Made by a program: the position numbers and the translations under genes
The notes under the pieces: model-generated
The model's database searches: none
Seen by the model: the letters and a program-made list of their open reading frames with translations, nothing else
Told to the model about the DNA's origin: nothing
Shown here: piece by piece, positions 23,113 to 31,219 of the stretch
How the letters are laid out: each line of letters starts with the position of its first letter
How positions within the stretch are numbered: the stretch's first letter is position 1
Source: Bacteroidaceae bacterium
Lineage (GTDB): Bacteria > Bacteroidota > Bacteroidia > Bacteroidales > Bacteroidaceae
Assembly: GCA_017962495.1 (NCBI GenBank)
Contig: JAGCVH010000055.1
Location: 1 to 32,822 of the forward strand
Direction: 5' to 3'
DNA length: 32,822 nucleotides

Positions 23113-24570
23113 ATGACACGAAAAATGAACATCCAAGAGGAAGCGTCCCGATGCTTGTTGTGCCAGGATGCTCCATGTACGAAAGCATGTAAGAATGGCG
23201 ACCCGGCGCGAGCCATACGGGCTATCCGTTTTGACAACGAGAAGAATGTCTGGCGATGGATATTAGATTGCTCGGACTCCGACCTTGAAAGGGCTGAGCA
23301 GGCATGTATCCATTATGACAGGCCTATTCGTATTCGCGAAATGCTTCGCTCGGTAAGTTGCAATTGCGACAGCCCAAGCGATTCGTTGCCCAGTCTTGCC
23401 ATAGACTTCTGTGGAATACATTGCGAGAATCCTTTCTTCCTTGCCTCATCGGCTGTGTGTACAAACTACGAGATGGTGGCACGGGCGTTTGATATGGGTT
23501 GGGCAGGTGTCTTCTACAAGACCATCTGCAAGCAGGAGATTCGTGAAGTATCGCCTCGTTTTGATGCAGTCAAGGAGGGAACCTCTTTTGCCGGCTTCCG
23601 CAATATGGAACAATTGTCGGAGAATCCGTACGAGGTTGATTTCGACATCCTTCGTCGCCTGAAGCAAGATTATCCCTCGAAGGTGGTTGTGGCATCCATC
23701 ATGGGCCAAATGGAGGAGGAATGGATAGAACTGGCCAAGATGGCTGAGGATGCAGGCTGCGATGCAGTAGAACTGAATTTCTCGTGCCCGCAGATGCGAA
23801 TCTCAGGTATGGGAAGCGATGTGGGGCAGAACCCCGAACTCGTTACTTTCTATACGGCTTTTGTGAAACGTGCGGTTAAGATTCCTGTTATTCCCAAGAT
23901 GACTCCCAACATTACACAAATCAACAACCCTGCGATGGGAGCCTACTTTGCTGGTGCTGATGCCATATCGGCTATCAATACCATTAAGAGTGTAACAATG
24001 TCTCCTTTGTCAGAGGTTAGTGAGAAGAGAACTATATCCGGCTACTCTGGTCGTGCCGTTAAGCCCATTGCCCTTCGTCATATTCTCGAAATGACGAGGA
24101 ATACTCTCATTCAGAATGTTCAGTTTAGTGGTATTGGTGGAATAGAGACGTGGCGAGATGCTTTGGAGTTCATCCAGTTGGACTGCCGCAATGTACAGGT
24201 ATGTACGGCGGTCATGGAGTATGGGTATCGCATCATCGACGACCTTATTCTAGGTTTACAGACCTATATGCAAGAGCGTGGCATCAAGTGCCTGGATGAG
24301 CTTGTAGGCGAAGAACTTGACTCGTTTGTCTTGCCTTCCGAGCTTGACCGTGATACCATGGTTCTTCCTAAGATAGATCACGAACGATGCATTGGCTGTG
24401 GCCGTTGTCAGATTTCTTGTCAGGATGGTGGTCATCAGGCAATTGTCTTTGACCCCGACACTCGCCAAACTCGTGTTATTGGGCAGAAGTGCGTCGGTTG
24501 CCACCTCTGTCGCTTAGTCTGTCCGGTAGGAGCTATTGGATTGGCCAAACGAATTAAAAAGAAGAATTAG
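23113..24570 (+). CDS. PreA-like dihydropyrimidine dehydrogenase-type flavoprotein with extra N-terminal Fe-S domain
   Basis: The ATG at 23113 (MTRKMNIQEEASRC) is preferred over 23053, which falls in the preceding hairpin; the product is 485 residues. Three parts are visible. An N-terminal Cys cluster (Cys14, 17, 22, 26 with GDPARAIRAIRFDN) resembles the Fe-S domain of PreT and glutamate synthase small subunits. A dihydroorotate dehydrogenase-like FMN barrel runs from about 95 to 390 (NPFFLASSAVC, VELNFSCPQMR, GMGSDVGQNPE, SGIGGIETWRDALEF). A C-terminal 2[4Fe-4S] ferredoxin has CIGCGRCQISC (from 426) and CVGCHLCRLVC (from 460). PreA with PreT reduces uracil/thymine with NADH. Here no FAD/NADH subunit lies nearby, so the electron donor and substrate are open. 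It leads the group with the DUF4468 and VanX-type genes. Confidence 0.85.
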   Translation: MTRKMNIQEEASRCLLCQDAPCTKACKNGDPARAIRAIRFDNEKNVWRWILDCSDSDLERAEQACIHYDRPIRIREMLRSVSCNCDSPSDSLPSLAIDFCGIHCENPFFLASSAVCTNYEMVARAFDMGWAGVFYKTICKQEIREVSPRFDAVKEGTSFAGFRNMEQLSENPYEVDFDILRRLKQDYPSKVVVASIMGQMEEEWIELAKMAEDAGCDAVELNFSCPQMRISGMGSDVGQNPELVTFYTAFVKRAVKIPVIPKMTPNITQINNPAMGAYFAGADAISAINTIKSVTMSPLSEVSEKRTISGYSGRAVKPIALRHILEMTRNTLIQNVQFSGIGGIETWRDALEFIQLDCRNVQVCTAVMEYGYRIIDDLILGLQTYMQERGIKCLDELVGEELDSFVLPSELDRDTMVLPKIDHERCIGCGRCQISCQDGGHQAIVFDPDTRQTRVIGQKCVGCHLCRLVCPVGAIGLAKRIKKKN

Positions 24571-24592
24571 TCTATACATAATTATTTATCCT

Positions 24593-25327
24593 ATGAAACG
24601 AATGAAATCTTGGATGCTAACCGTCCTACTTTTAGTTTGTGGCGCAATCGTGGTTCAAGCCCAAGTTATGAAGGCCTCCGACTTGGAAAAATATGCTAAG
24701 GAGAAGTACGGAGACAAGTGGCTCGATGCTGCGAAGAACCTTGCTGGAGGGCTCTCCCTCGACAAGAACCAGTCGCTCACTTATCAGCAAGTGATTGAGG
24801 TTCCGGGCAAGACTCGGGAGCAACTTTATGTTGCCCTGAATTATTGGGCCACAGCTACCTTCAACGACAAACAGGCTATCACGCTTAACGACAAAGAGGC
24901 AGGTTGCATCATCATTACATCAACCATTCCTTCCATTGTCGGTCACACGGGAACGATTAACAAGTATTCAGTTAGTATCACTCCCGTTATCCGACTCGAT
25001 ATTAAGGAAGGCCGCATTCGCGTGACTTACACAGTGCAGAACTACGATATCCTGAGGGATATCAGTGGTGGATGGCTCAGTCTTGTCGACCCCGACAATC
25101 GCACTTTCGGCGATTCGAAGCGTAAGAAGGACGATAAGACTAATGCTAATCTCTACGACGAGCAGTGGGAAATAGCCCACCATTATCCTTTCGTGGAGAA
25201 TGACAAGCAAAAGCGAACCTGCGCCAAGGCTCTCGTAATGACTCATGCTTACTCCAATGCCATTATGGATAAGGTGGAAGAGGCAGTGAAGAATGGTGTC
25301 GTGGGCAACGAGGACGATGACTGGTAA
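24593..25327 (+). CDS. DUF4468-type exported protein
   Basis: The ATG at 24593 begins a signal peptide (MKSWMLTVLLLVCGAIVVQA after an initial MKR) and follows the PreA-like stop by 22 bp; a start 19 codons upstream would overlap that gene. The 244-residue product has a region QVIEVPGKTREQLYVALNYW (about 65-84) and following beta-rich part (FNDKQAITLNDKEAGCIIIT) that I recognise as DUF4468, a domain of unknown function common in exported Bacteroidota proteins. The C-terminal third is charged. The TAA stop overlaps the ATG of the VanX-type gene by one base (TAATG), so translational coupling is likely. Confidence 0.8.
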   Translation: MKRMKSWMLTVLLLVCGAIVVQAQVMKASDLEKYAKEKYGDKWLDAAKNLAGGLSLDKNQSLTYQQVIEVPGKTREQLYVALNYWATATFNDKQAITLNDKEAGCIIITSTIPSIVGHTGTINKYSVSITPVIRLDIKEGRIRVTYTVQNYDILRDISGGWLSLVDPDNRTFGDSKRKKDDKTNANLYDEQWEIAHHYPFVENDKQKRTCAKALVMTHAYSNAIMDKVEEAVKNGVVGNEDDDW

Positions 25328-26133
25328 TGGACTCCTGGAATATGAAACAAAAGAGACTTTGGCTAATCATCGCCTTGTTGTTGCTTTGCGGAGTAATCGT
25401 TCTCTTCTGTTCCTTAAGATTAAAGAAGGACATATCCGTTAATCCAGCTGAGGATACGAGCCAGTTCGTGACCTTGACCGATGTCGTTCCTGATGCCATA
25501 TTGGAAATACGCTATTTCGGCACATACAACTTCGTTGGGCAACGTGTCGATGGCTATCTGGAGCCGATAGCGCTGTTGACCAAGCGTGCAGCCGACAGTC
25601 TTCGTGCAGTAAGCGATGATGTTATGCGTCATGGATACCGCTTGAAGATTTTTGATGCCTATCGTCCGCAGATGAGTGTTGACCACTTTGTGCGCTGGGC
25701 TGCCGATATCCCTGACACATTGATGAAGGCCTACTTTTACCCCGACCTCGACAAAAGTGTGCTCTTCGACCAAGAATACATTATGGCAAAGAGCGGTCAC
25801 ACGCGTGGAAGTACCGTTGACCTAACGCTCTTTGATATGTCAACAGAGAAGGAATTGGATATGGGTGGCACTTTCGACTGGTTCGGCCCAGAGAGTCATC
25901 CTGACTTTTGTGGCAATCCTGAGACGCAGGAATATACTGGTGATGGAAGCCAGAGTCCGACGGGACGCACTATCACGTCGGAACAATTCCGCAATCGAAT
26001 GATTTTGCGCGCAGCGATGTTGCGTCATGGCTTTAAGGCCATGCCCACAGAATGGTGGCACTTCACGTTGAAGGATGAACCTTTCCCTGACACTTACTTT
26101 ACTTTCCCTGTCAAGACGTTGGAGAAGCGGTGA
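25327..26133 (+). CDS. D-alanyl-D-alanine dipeptidase, VanX/M15D type, membrane-anchored
   Basis: A 268-residue zinc dipeptidase. A membrane segment (about 11-28, LWLIIALLLLCGVIVLFC) acts as signal anchor, with no proper lipobox. The catalytic domain has IRYFGTYNFVG, FDAYRPQ (substrate-binding Arg), SGHTRGSTVDL with zinc ligands His158 and Asp165, and EWWHF with Glu242 as base and His245 as third ligand. VanX enzymes split D-Ala-D-Ala; chromosomal exported versions are thought to recycle peptidoglycan dipeptide rather than give vancomycin resistance. There is no vanH/vanA/vanRS nearby, so resistance is not implied. An in-frame start at 25342 (MKQKRL) is possible, but TAATG coupling favours 25327. 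Confidence 0.92.
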   Translation: MDSWNMKQKRLWLIIALLLLCGVIVLFCSLRLKKDISVNPAEDTSQFVTLTDVVPDAILEIRYFGTYNFVGQRVDGYLEPIALLTKRAADSLRAVSDDVMRHGYRLKIFDAYRPQMSVDHFVRWAADIPDTLMKAYFYPDLDKSVLFDQEYIMAKSGHTRGSTVDLTLFDMSTEKELDMGGTFDWFGPESHPDFCGNPETQEYTGDGSQSPTGRTITSEQFRNRMILRAAMLRHGFKAMPTEWWHFTLKDEPFPDTYFTFPVKTLEKR

Positions 26134-26162
26134 CATAGGTATTATATGCGAGTGCAAACATA

Positions 26163-26203
26163 AGGAGTGGCGCATCAGCTTATGCAGGTGCGCCACTCCT
26201 TTT
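26163..26203. terminator. Terminator between convergent vanX-type and lipoprotein genes
   Basis: A perfect 12-bp stem (AGGAGTGGCGCA, 26163-26174, with 26189-26200) with a 14-nt loop is followed by T residues and, on the other strand, by an A/T-rich flank. It lies between the stops at 26133 and 26228 and could serve both genes. Confidence 0.88.
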
Positions 26204-26227
26204 ATCTTACCTATGAATCTGTGTCTT

Positions 26228-27175
26228 TTAAAGTTCCACCGCGTCCCAACCGAAATCCTTATAATAGCGGACGTTAAGGTTGTGGCGATGAACATACTCG
26301 CCTAATTGCGCCTTACGGACAGCTTCAGCGAGGGCGTGGTTGGAGTGTATTTGCTGGAACATGTCATAGTGCTTACCGAAGATGCGCTTAGCACTGGGTG
26401 TGAAACTTGCACCGTCGGTGGTCTGTTCGAAGGCTGTCACGACAGGTTTGCCGTCCTTCACCTTAATGGTCATGCAACCCGAGTGGTTGCCACCCGAAAC
26501 CGTTTTGAGTGTGTCGCCCGCCTGCTCGTACCACCAAATCCAGCAGTCACACCATACACTGACTTCTGATGAGTCGCTTTCCTCGCTGCCTAAAATTATC
26601 AGAGAGGGAATGCACATCTCACCCTTTAGATAATGTTTGCCAACCTCTTTAACCAGATAGTCGCTCATGGCATCACGCATGGCTTGCTCTGTACGATTGA
26701 TTTCGATGTGGCGGATGCAGTCTTGTTTATGCTCGTCGAAGTCGGAAATCAGCCACTTCCCGTTTACTTTCTCCATGTAAAGGTAATGCTCTTCGACGTC
26801 GCTCCCTTCGTCGAAAGAGCCATCTTCCCATTGCTGTCGAACGCTGATGGTGGCCATAGCGTGTGTTGGATCCGTCAGCTCCACATTCACAACTTCGTAA
26901 TTGGCAATCGTCCCTCCGTTGCCTGTTACGAAGTAATGGAGCCACTCGTGGTCCATGGCCTCATGCTCTGGCAAATGGTTGAACAATGTGTCCAGCACGG
27001 CGTAGAAGTCGGCTGTCATGTACTCGCGAGATGCCTCCCTCAGCTCGTGGTTGGGGATGTATTGGCACAGTTCCTTCGCCCTTTCGCGCAACTGTTCTTC
27101 TTTGTTGATGCATGCCGTCAGCATCAAGGTGGCGAGTGCGATAATAAAAAGTTTCTTCATATTATATGTCTTCAT
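26228..27175 (-). CDS. Lipoprotein of unknown function
   Basis: The start is 27175 (MKTYNMKKLF) or 27160 (MKKLF); the longer 27196 frame overlaps the promoter and is excluded. The signal peptide ends in a good lipobox (LTAC followed by INKEE), so the mature protein is probably anchored to the outer or inner membrane. Residues about 25-150 look like an NTF2-like or DUF3828-type alpha-beta domain (ATISVRQQWEDGSF, NGKWLISDFDEH). The C-terminal half (about 155-315) contains VWCDCWIWWYEQAGD and GNHSGCMTIKVKDGKPVV. I do not recognise the family. It is transcribed alone from its own consensus promoter. Confidence 0.75.
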   Translation of the reverse strand: MKTYNMKKLFIIALATLMLTACINKEEQLRERAKELCQYIPNHELREASREYMTADFYAVLDTLFNHLPEHEAMDHEWLHYFVTGNGGTIANYEVVNVELTDPTHAMATISVRQQWEDGSFDEGSDVEEHYLYMEKVNGKWLISDFDEHKQDCIRHIEINRTEQAMRDAMSDYLVKEVGKHYLKGEMCIPSLIILGSEESDSSEVSVWCDCWIWWYEQAGDTLKTVSGGNHSGCMTIKVKDGKPVVTAFEQTTDGASFTPSAKRIFGKHYDMFQQIHSNHALAEAVRKAQLGEYVHRHNLNVRYYKDFGWDAVEL

Positions 27176-27193
27176 TTTAATATTATCAGTTCG

Positions 27194-27224
27194 CAAATAT
27201 AGTTAAAAGAATCCATGAGACAAA
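27194..27224 (-). promoter_or_regulatory. Consensus promoter of the lipoprotein gene
   Basis: On the minus strand TTTG (27224-27221), a 19-nt spacer and TATATTTG (27201-27194) match the Bacteroidota consensus. Transcription would start about 13 nt before the ATG at 27175. Confidence 0.8.
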
Positions 27225-27256
27225 GAAAAGATGAATAATTGAATCTCCTGATTTGA

Positions 27257-27288
27257 TTTGCATTATTGCCGTAGAAACATTATCTTTG
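27257..27288 (+). promoter_or_regulatory. Consensus promoter of the glutathione peroxidase gene
   Basis: TTTG (27257-27260), a 20-nt spacer and TATCTTTG (27281-27288) match the consensus exactly, 29 nt before the ATG at 27318. It diverges from the lipoprotein promoter 30 bp away. Confidence 0.85.
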
Positions 27289-27317
27289 TGGCAGAAATAT
27301 TTAAATATTAAAGATTT

Positions 27318-27863
27318 ATGGAAAGGATTTATGACTTCAAAGCCCTGACGAGTAGGGGTAAGGAATTGGATTTTTCTCAGTTCGAGGGAAAGGTAATACT
27401 CATTGTGAATACAGCCAGTAAGTGTGGCTTCACCCCACAGTTTGCAGGGTTGGAGACGCTGAATCAAAAGTGTAAGGAAAAGGGTTTGGTAATTGTTGGT
27501 TTTCCCTGCAACCAATTTGCTAGTCAGGACCCTGGTTCGGACAGTGAGATTGAAGGCTTTTGCCAACTTAATTATGGTGTTACCTTCCAAATCATGAAGA
27601 AGGTGGACGTTAATGGTGCTGAGGCCGAACCTATATTCGAATACTTGAAGGCGCAGGCTCCCTCGGAAGAGTACCACGGGCTGAAAGCCAAGGGTGCCAA
27701 GGCTTTGTTTAAGACCATCAGTAAGAGCGTGGAGAAGGACAGTGACATCAAATGGAACTTCACCAAGTTCCTGATATCACGTGATGGGCAGACTATTAAG
27801 CGCTATGCACCCACTACTGATCCCGAGAAGATGGAACAGGATATTCTGGACATGTTGGGGTGA
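27318..27863 (+). CDS. Glutathione peroxidase family (thioredoxin-dependent type)
   Basis: A 181-residue cytoplasmic peroxidase that reduces hydrogen peroxide and lipid hydroperoxides. The peroxidatic Cys36 is in NTASKCGFTPQ; the rest of the catalytic tetrad is Gln66 (FPCNQF), Trp146 and Asn147 (WNFTKFL). Cys82 in GFCQLNYGVTF fits the resolving cysteine of the thioredoxin-dependent, non-selenium branch. Bacteria of this group usually lack glutathione, so thioredoxin is the likely reductant (inference). The codons for AEPIFEY contain a 15-base match to the palindrome array near etfB. Single-gene unit with its own promoter and a strong terminator. Confidence 0.95.
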   Translation: MERIYDFKALTSRGKELDFSQFEGKVILIVNTASKCGFTPQFAGLETLNQKCKEKGLVIVGFPCNQFASQDPGSDSEIEGFCQLNYGVTFQIMKKVDVNGAEAEPIFEYLKAQAPSEEYHGLKAKGAKALFKTISKSVEKDSDIKWNFTKFLISRDGQTIKRYAPTTDPEKMEQDILDMLG

Positions 27864-27884
27864 GAATCTATAAGGTATTAAGAT

Positions 27885-27916
27885 AAGAGGCACTTATGCA
27901 AGTGCCTCTTTCTTTT
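27885..27916. terminator. Terminator after the glutathione peroxidase gene
   Basis: A perfect 11-bp stem (AAGAGGCACTT, 27885-27895, with 27900-27910) and 4-nt loop is followed by TCTTTT. It lies between the convergent peroxidase and esterase stops (27863 and 27915) and may act in both directions. Confidence 0.9.
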
Positions 27917-29069
27917 ATTTGAATATCTTCTGTGCAAACATGGTGAGATAGATTCGCCAATTGCGCCAGATGTGGCCACCGTCGTTTTCGTAGTATTCGT
28001 AAGGATAGCTTTTGCTGTCAAGGTACTGCCGTAATTGTGTATTTCCCTGCATGAGGAAGTCTTCCTTTCCTATGGCAATCCAATAGAGTTTGGGCTTGGA
28101 ACCGAAGAGACGAGCCATTTGCTCATCGAACTTTGTCCGGTCCCGTGGTATACCTGCAGCAGCAGATTGAAGTCCATAGTAATCAAAGGTTTCGGGATAC
28201 ATCCGAGATATGCCGAAAGTGTGACCTCCACCCATCGAAAGTCCTGTAACGGCACGGCCAGACCGTTTTGCTATGGTTTTGTAGTGACTGTCGACGTAGT
28301 TGACGATGTCCATGAAGCTTTCCTCCATTGAGGCCTTTGCGCCCCGGTCTCTGAAGGCGTTGCCGTCGGGCGTGTACATGCCTTCGTGCCACCATCCTGG
28401 AGCGGCGTTGCATGTCGGGTTGCCGTTGGGCATAACCACGATCATGGGCACGCACTTGCCTTCGGCTATTAGGTTGTCCATGATTTGAGAAGCGCGTCCG
28501 AGGTCTCCCCAGGCGGTCTCGTCGCCTCCGTGCCCGTGGAGCAAGTACATGACGGGAAAGCTCTTCTTTCCATCATAGGCTGCGGGGAGATAGACTGTCA
28601 TGCGCCGTTGCTGACCTAAGGTGGGGCTGTCGTACCAAACGCGACTTAGTGTGCCGTGGGGCACGTCGTTGACGGAGTAGAGGTGTCCCTTGTCGCCGGT
28701 GCTCTTGGTGACGATGAAGATGTTGCTAAGTGTTGAGATGTCGCGGTTTACATAGCTGTTTCCAGGGTCGATGAACCTTTGTCCGTCGACCGTTAAGCTG
28801 TAGGAGTAGAGTTCGGGATTAAGCGGTTCTGTGGTGACTGTCCAAACCCCGTTCTCCTGTTTCGTCATATCCAGCCGCTTGCCGCGTATCTCTTCAAAGT
28901 CTCCATTTACGCTCACCCTTTGTGCCGAGGGTGCGTAAAGGTTGAAAGTGACGGAGCCGTCGGCGTTGATGACGGGTGATTTCACACGAGGGCGCTGTCC
29001 CAACTGTTGTTGTGCCATGCAGCCGAGCGACATCAGGCAGCAGGCGGCAAGAGTCATGATTCGTTTCAT
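27915..29069 (-). CDS. Secreted CE1-like esterase with N-terminal E-set/CBM48-like domain
   Basis: A 384-residue protein with signal peptide (MKRIMTLAACCLMSLGCMAQ). Residues about 28-115 form an Ig-like E-set domain (SPVINADGSVTFNLYAPSAQ, VSVNGDFEE, FIDPGNSYVNRD). The alpha/beta hydrolase domain follows: YLLHGHGGDETAW, IVVMPNG, GLSMGGGHT with nucleophile Ser278, IGKEDFL with the likely acid Asp, and NDGGHIWRNWR with the catalytic His. The family includes feruloyl and acetyl xylan esterases in plant polysaccharide degradation. A substrate cannot be named here since no xylanase or SusC/D pair is nearby. It ends an apparent four-gene minus-strand operon. Confidence 0.88.
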   Translation of the reverse strand: MKRIMTLAACCLMSLGCMAQQQLGQRPRVKSPVINADGSVTFNLYAPSAQRVSVNGDFEEIRGKRLDMTKQENGVWTVTTEPLNPELYSYSLTVDGQRFIDPGNSYVNRDISTLSNIFIVTKSTGDKGHLYSVNDVPHGTLSRVWYDSPTLGQQRRMTVYLPAAYDGKKSFPVMYLLHGHGGDETAWGDLGRASQIMDNLIAEGKCVPMIVVMPNGNPTCNAAPGWWHEGMYTPDGNAFRDRGAKASMEESFMDIVNYVDSHYKTIAKRSGRAVTGLSMGGGHTFGISRMYPETFDYYGLQSAAAGIPRDRTKFDEQMARLFGSKPKLYWIAIGKEDFLMQGNTQLRQYLDSKSYPYEYYENDGGHIWRNWRIYLTMFAQKIFK

Positions 29070-29110
29070 GTTTGCATTAGTTTATTAGGTTATTCAATAA
29101 TCTTTATGGT

Positions 29111-29959
29111 TTATTGACACTCATCCCACGCCGCTTTGACGTTGGCGATGGATTTGGTGGCGTATTCAAGCATGGACGGTGCACCGAAGTGCTCGACGGT
29201 GAACCAACCGTCGTAACCAGAACGCAGCAGTTCGCACACGACCTCCTTCAAAGGGACGATGCCTGTGCCCATGGGCAGTGAGGCGTAATCGCGCATGGCC
29301 TTCCTGTCTTTAAGATGGACATGGCGGATTCTCTCGCGGAAGTGGCGCAGGGTGGGCATCACTTCCTCGCCACAGAAGAGGTAGTTGCCTGTATCGAAGA
29401 CATGATTGAGTTGTGGCGACGCAGCAAAGAGATGGTTGAGTGTGAGCGTATTAAAGCAAGGGGAACGCGGGTTGTCATAATCTTCTACCATCACGTCGAT
29501 GCCCTTCTTGTTAGCCTCTTTCACAAATGCGTTAACCCTTGCGCAGACGACGTCCATGAGTTCGGGACTTGCGTTCTCAGGTAGCAAGCCAGGAATAATC
29601 AGGAGGCGTGTGTAATTGTATCTGTGCATGAAGTCAATGGCTTGGCGCGTGGCCTCTGGTTGCTCTCCTCTAACGAAGTTTATGTCCGCAATCGCCGACG
29701 CATGCTGGAAGCCCAGTGAGTCGAGCATGTTCAACTGAGACTCGCTCATTGAGACCCTAACGTCGATGCCTTCGTACCCCAACTTTCTTACTCGTTGCGC
29801 TGCCTCATTGATGGTAATCTTTTCCTGACGGGCGATATCAGCCACATGGTCGAAGAAAATGGATATGCGAGGCTGGGCGCTAACCTGCTGAGTTGTAAGC
29901 CATAGTAATGCCAGCGTTGTCAGTAACTTTTGTGCCAGTGTTCTAATATTTGTATTCAT
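29111..29959 (-). CDS. Exported sugar phosphate isomerase/epimerase-like TIM-barrel protein
   Basis: The ATG at 29959 is preferred over 30031 because it begins a signal peptide (MNTNIRTLAQKLLTTLALLW, cleavage after VSA) and avoids overlap with the upstream gene. The 282-residue product is a xylose isomerase-like TIM barrel. Metal ligands can be placed as the Glu in MVEDYDN, Asp in HVFDTGNYL, His in HVHLKDRK and Glu in TVEHFG, the usual Glu-Asp-His-Glu set. Such proteins isomerise or epimerise sugars or inositols; exported members are common in Bacteroidota, and their substrates are mostly unknown. Gaps are 28 bp to the alcohol dehydrogenase gene and 41 bp to the esterase gene. Confidence 0.87.
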   Translation of the reverse strand: MNTNIRTLAQKLLTTLALLWLTTQQVSAQPRISIFFDHVADIARQEKITINEAAQRVRKLGYEGIDVRVSMSESQLNMLDSLGFQHASAIADINFVRGEQPEATRQAIDFMHRYNYTRLLIIPGLLPENASPELMDVVCARVNAFVKEANKKGIDVMVEDYDNPRSPCFNTLTLNHLFAASPQLNHVFDTGNYLFCGEEVMPTLRHFRERIRHVHLKDRKAMRDYASLPMGTGIVPLKEVVCELLRSGYDGWFTVEHFGAPSMLEYATKSIANVKAAWDECQ

Positions 29960-29987
29960 GTTCGTAGAATTAGCGTTGTTCTTTCCT

Positions 29988-31172
29988 TTATCCTCTTGCC
30001 ATTTGGTAGATGATTTCCATGTCTTCTGCATGCAGCACTTTCAGACAGCCACATGTCGCTGTGTAATTACGACTGCATTTGCGCGCCATCTCTTTGATTT
30101 CTGCATCCGTGATATCACGCCCGATAAGTTCCTTGATGTTTATGGGCATGCCGATGGCATGGTAGAAGCGTTCCATAGCCTCGATTCCGAGAAGGGCGGT
30201 CCCTTCTGGGTCAGTGAAATCGTTAGGCACATCCATCACATTGACAGCAAAACGCACGAAACGACTCAAATTTTCATGCATAACATAACGTGCCCAACTT
30301 GGCCACACGACCGCAAGGCCTGCACCGTGAGTAACGTCGAACATTCCACTTAGCTCGTGCTCCAACTGATGCGTTGCCCAGTCGTCGCTGACGCCACAAC
30401 CTGTAAGACCGTTGTGCATCACACTGCCTCCCCACATAATCTGTGCGCGATTCCGATAGTCCTCGGGATTCTTTAGCACGGCAAAGATTGCGGTCTTCAT
30501 GCGTCGAAGCAAAGCCTCTGCGATGTCAGTTGTCAGGTCCATGTCGTCGTCCTTCGTGAAATATCGCTCCATGGTGTGCATCATCATGTCTGTAACGCCT
30601 GCAGCCGTCTGGTAAGGTGGCAGGGTGAAGGTGCGCTGTGGATTCATGATGGCGAACTTTGGTCGCGACAGGTTGTTGGAATATCCTAATTTTATGTCGC
30701 CGTCCTCATTGGTGATAACGCTGGACTCACTCATTTCACTGCCGGCTGCGGGAATAGTCAGTACCGAGGCCACAGGCAGCATCTTCACTGGTTTTGCCTT
30801 ACCAAGATAGATGTCCCAGACATTACCTTCATAGCAGACACCGTAGGCAATGCACTTGGCAGAGTCGATGACACTGCCACCACCTACGGCAAGGATGAAG
30901 TCGACACCTTCACGATGACACATCTCAATGCCCTTTTGGGCAAGTGACAAGCGTGGATTGGGAACCACACCGCCGAGTGTTATAAACGCTATATTGCTAC
31001 TTGCCAGTAATTCACAAACCTTATCTAAGAGTCCGGAACGCACTGCGCTTTGTCCGCCGTAATGTACCAGCACTTTCGTTCCACCGTATTTCTTGACGAG
31101 GCGGGCTACTTGCTCTTCAGAGTGCTCCCCGAATACGACCTCGGTAGGAGCATAATAATTAAAGTCTTTCAT
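29988..31172 (-). CDS. Iron-containing alcohol dehydrogenase, YqhD/BDH type
   Basis: A 394-residue cytoplasmic NAD(P)H-dependent oxidoreductase acting on aldehydes or alcohols. The N-terminus (MKDFNYYAPTEVVFGE) and the cofactor motif GGGSVIDSAK (about 98-107) are typical of the butanol dehydrogenase/YqhD branch. Metal-binding residues fit the Asp and His of TDMMMHTMER, the His in HQLEHELSG and the His in THGAGLAVVWP. YqhD-like enzymes reduce short aldehydes formed by sugar or lipid damage, which is a reasonable but unproven role. It lies between the nitroreductase (47 bp upstream) and the isomerase (28 bp downstream). Confidence 0.94.
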   Translation of the reverse strand: MKDFNYYAPTEVVFGEHSEEQVARLVKKYGGTKVLVHYGGQSAVRSGLLDKVCELLASSNIAFITLGGVVPNPRLSLAQKGIEMCHREGVDFILAVGGGSVIDSAKCIAYGVCYEGNVWDIYLGKAKPVKMLPVASVLTIPAAGSEMSESSVITNEDGDIKLGYSNNLSRPKFAIMNPQRTFTLPPYQTAAGVTDMMMHTMERYFTKDDDMDLTTDIAEALLRRMKTAIFAVLKNPEDYRNRAQIMWGGSVMHNGLTGCGVSDDWATHQLEHELSGMFDVTHGAGLAVVWPSWARYVMHENLSRFVRFAVNVMDVPNDFTDPEGTALLGIEAMERFYHAIGMPINIKELIGRDITDAEIKEMARKCSRNYTATCGCLKVLHAEDMEIIYQMARG

Positions 31173-31219
31173 ATGATATGTTTATTAATGTTGTACGTAG
31201 AAATGGGAAAAGCAATGGC

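Noticed and set aside
25327-26133. Vancomycin resistance locus
   Set aside because: Only a VanX-type dipeptidase is present; there is no ligase, dehydrogenase or two-component system, and neighbours are ordinary exported proteins.
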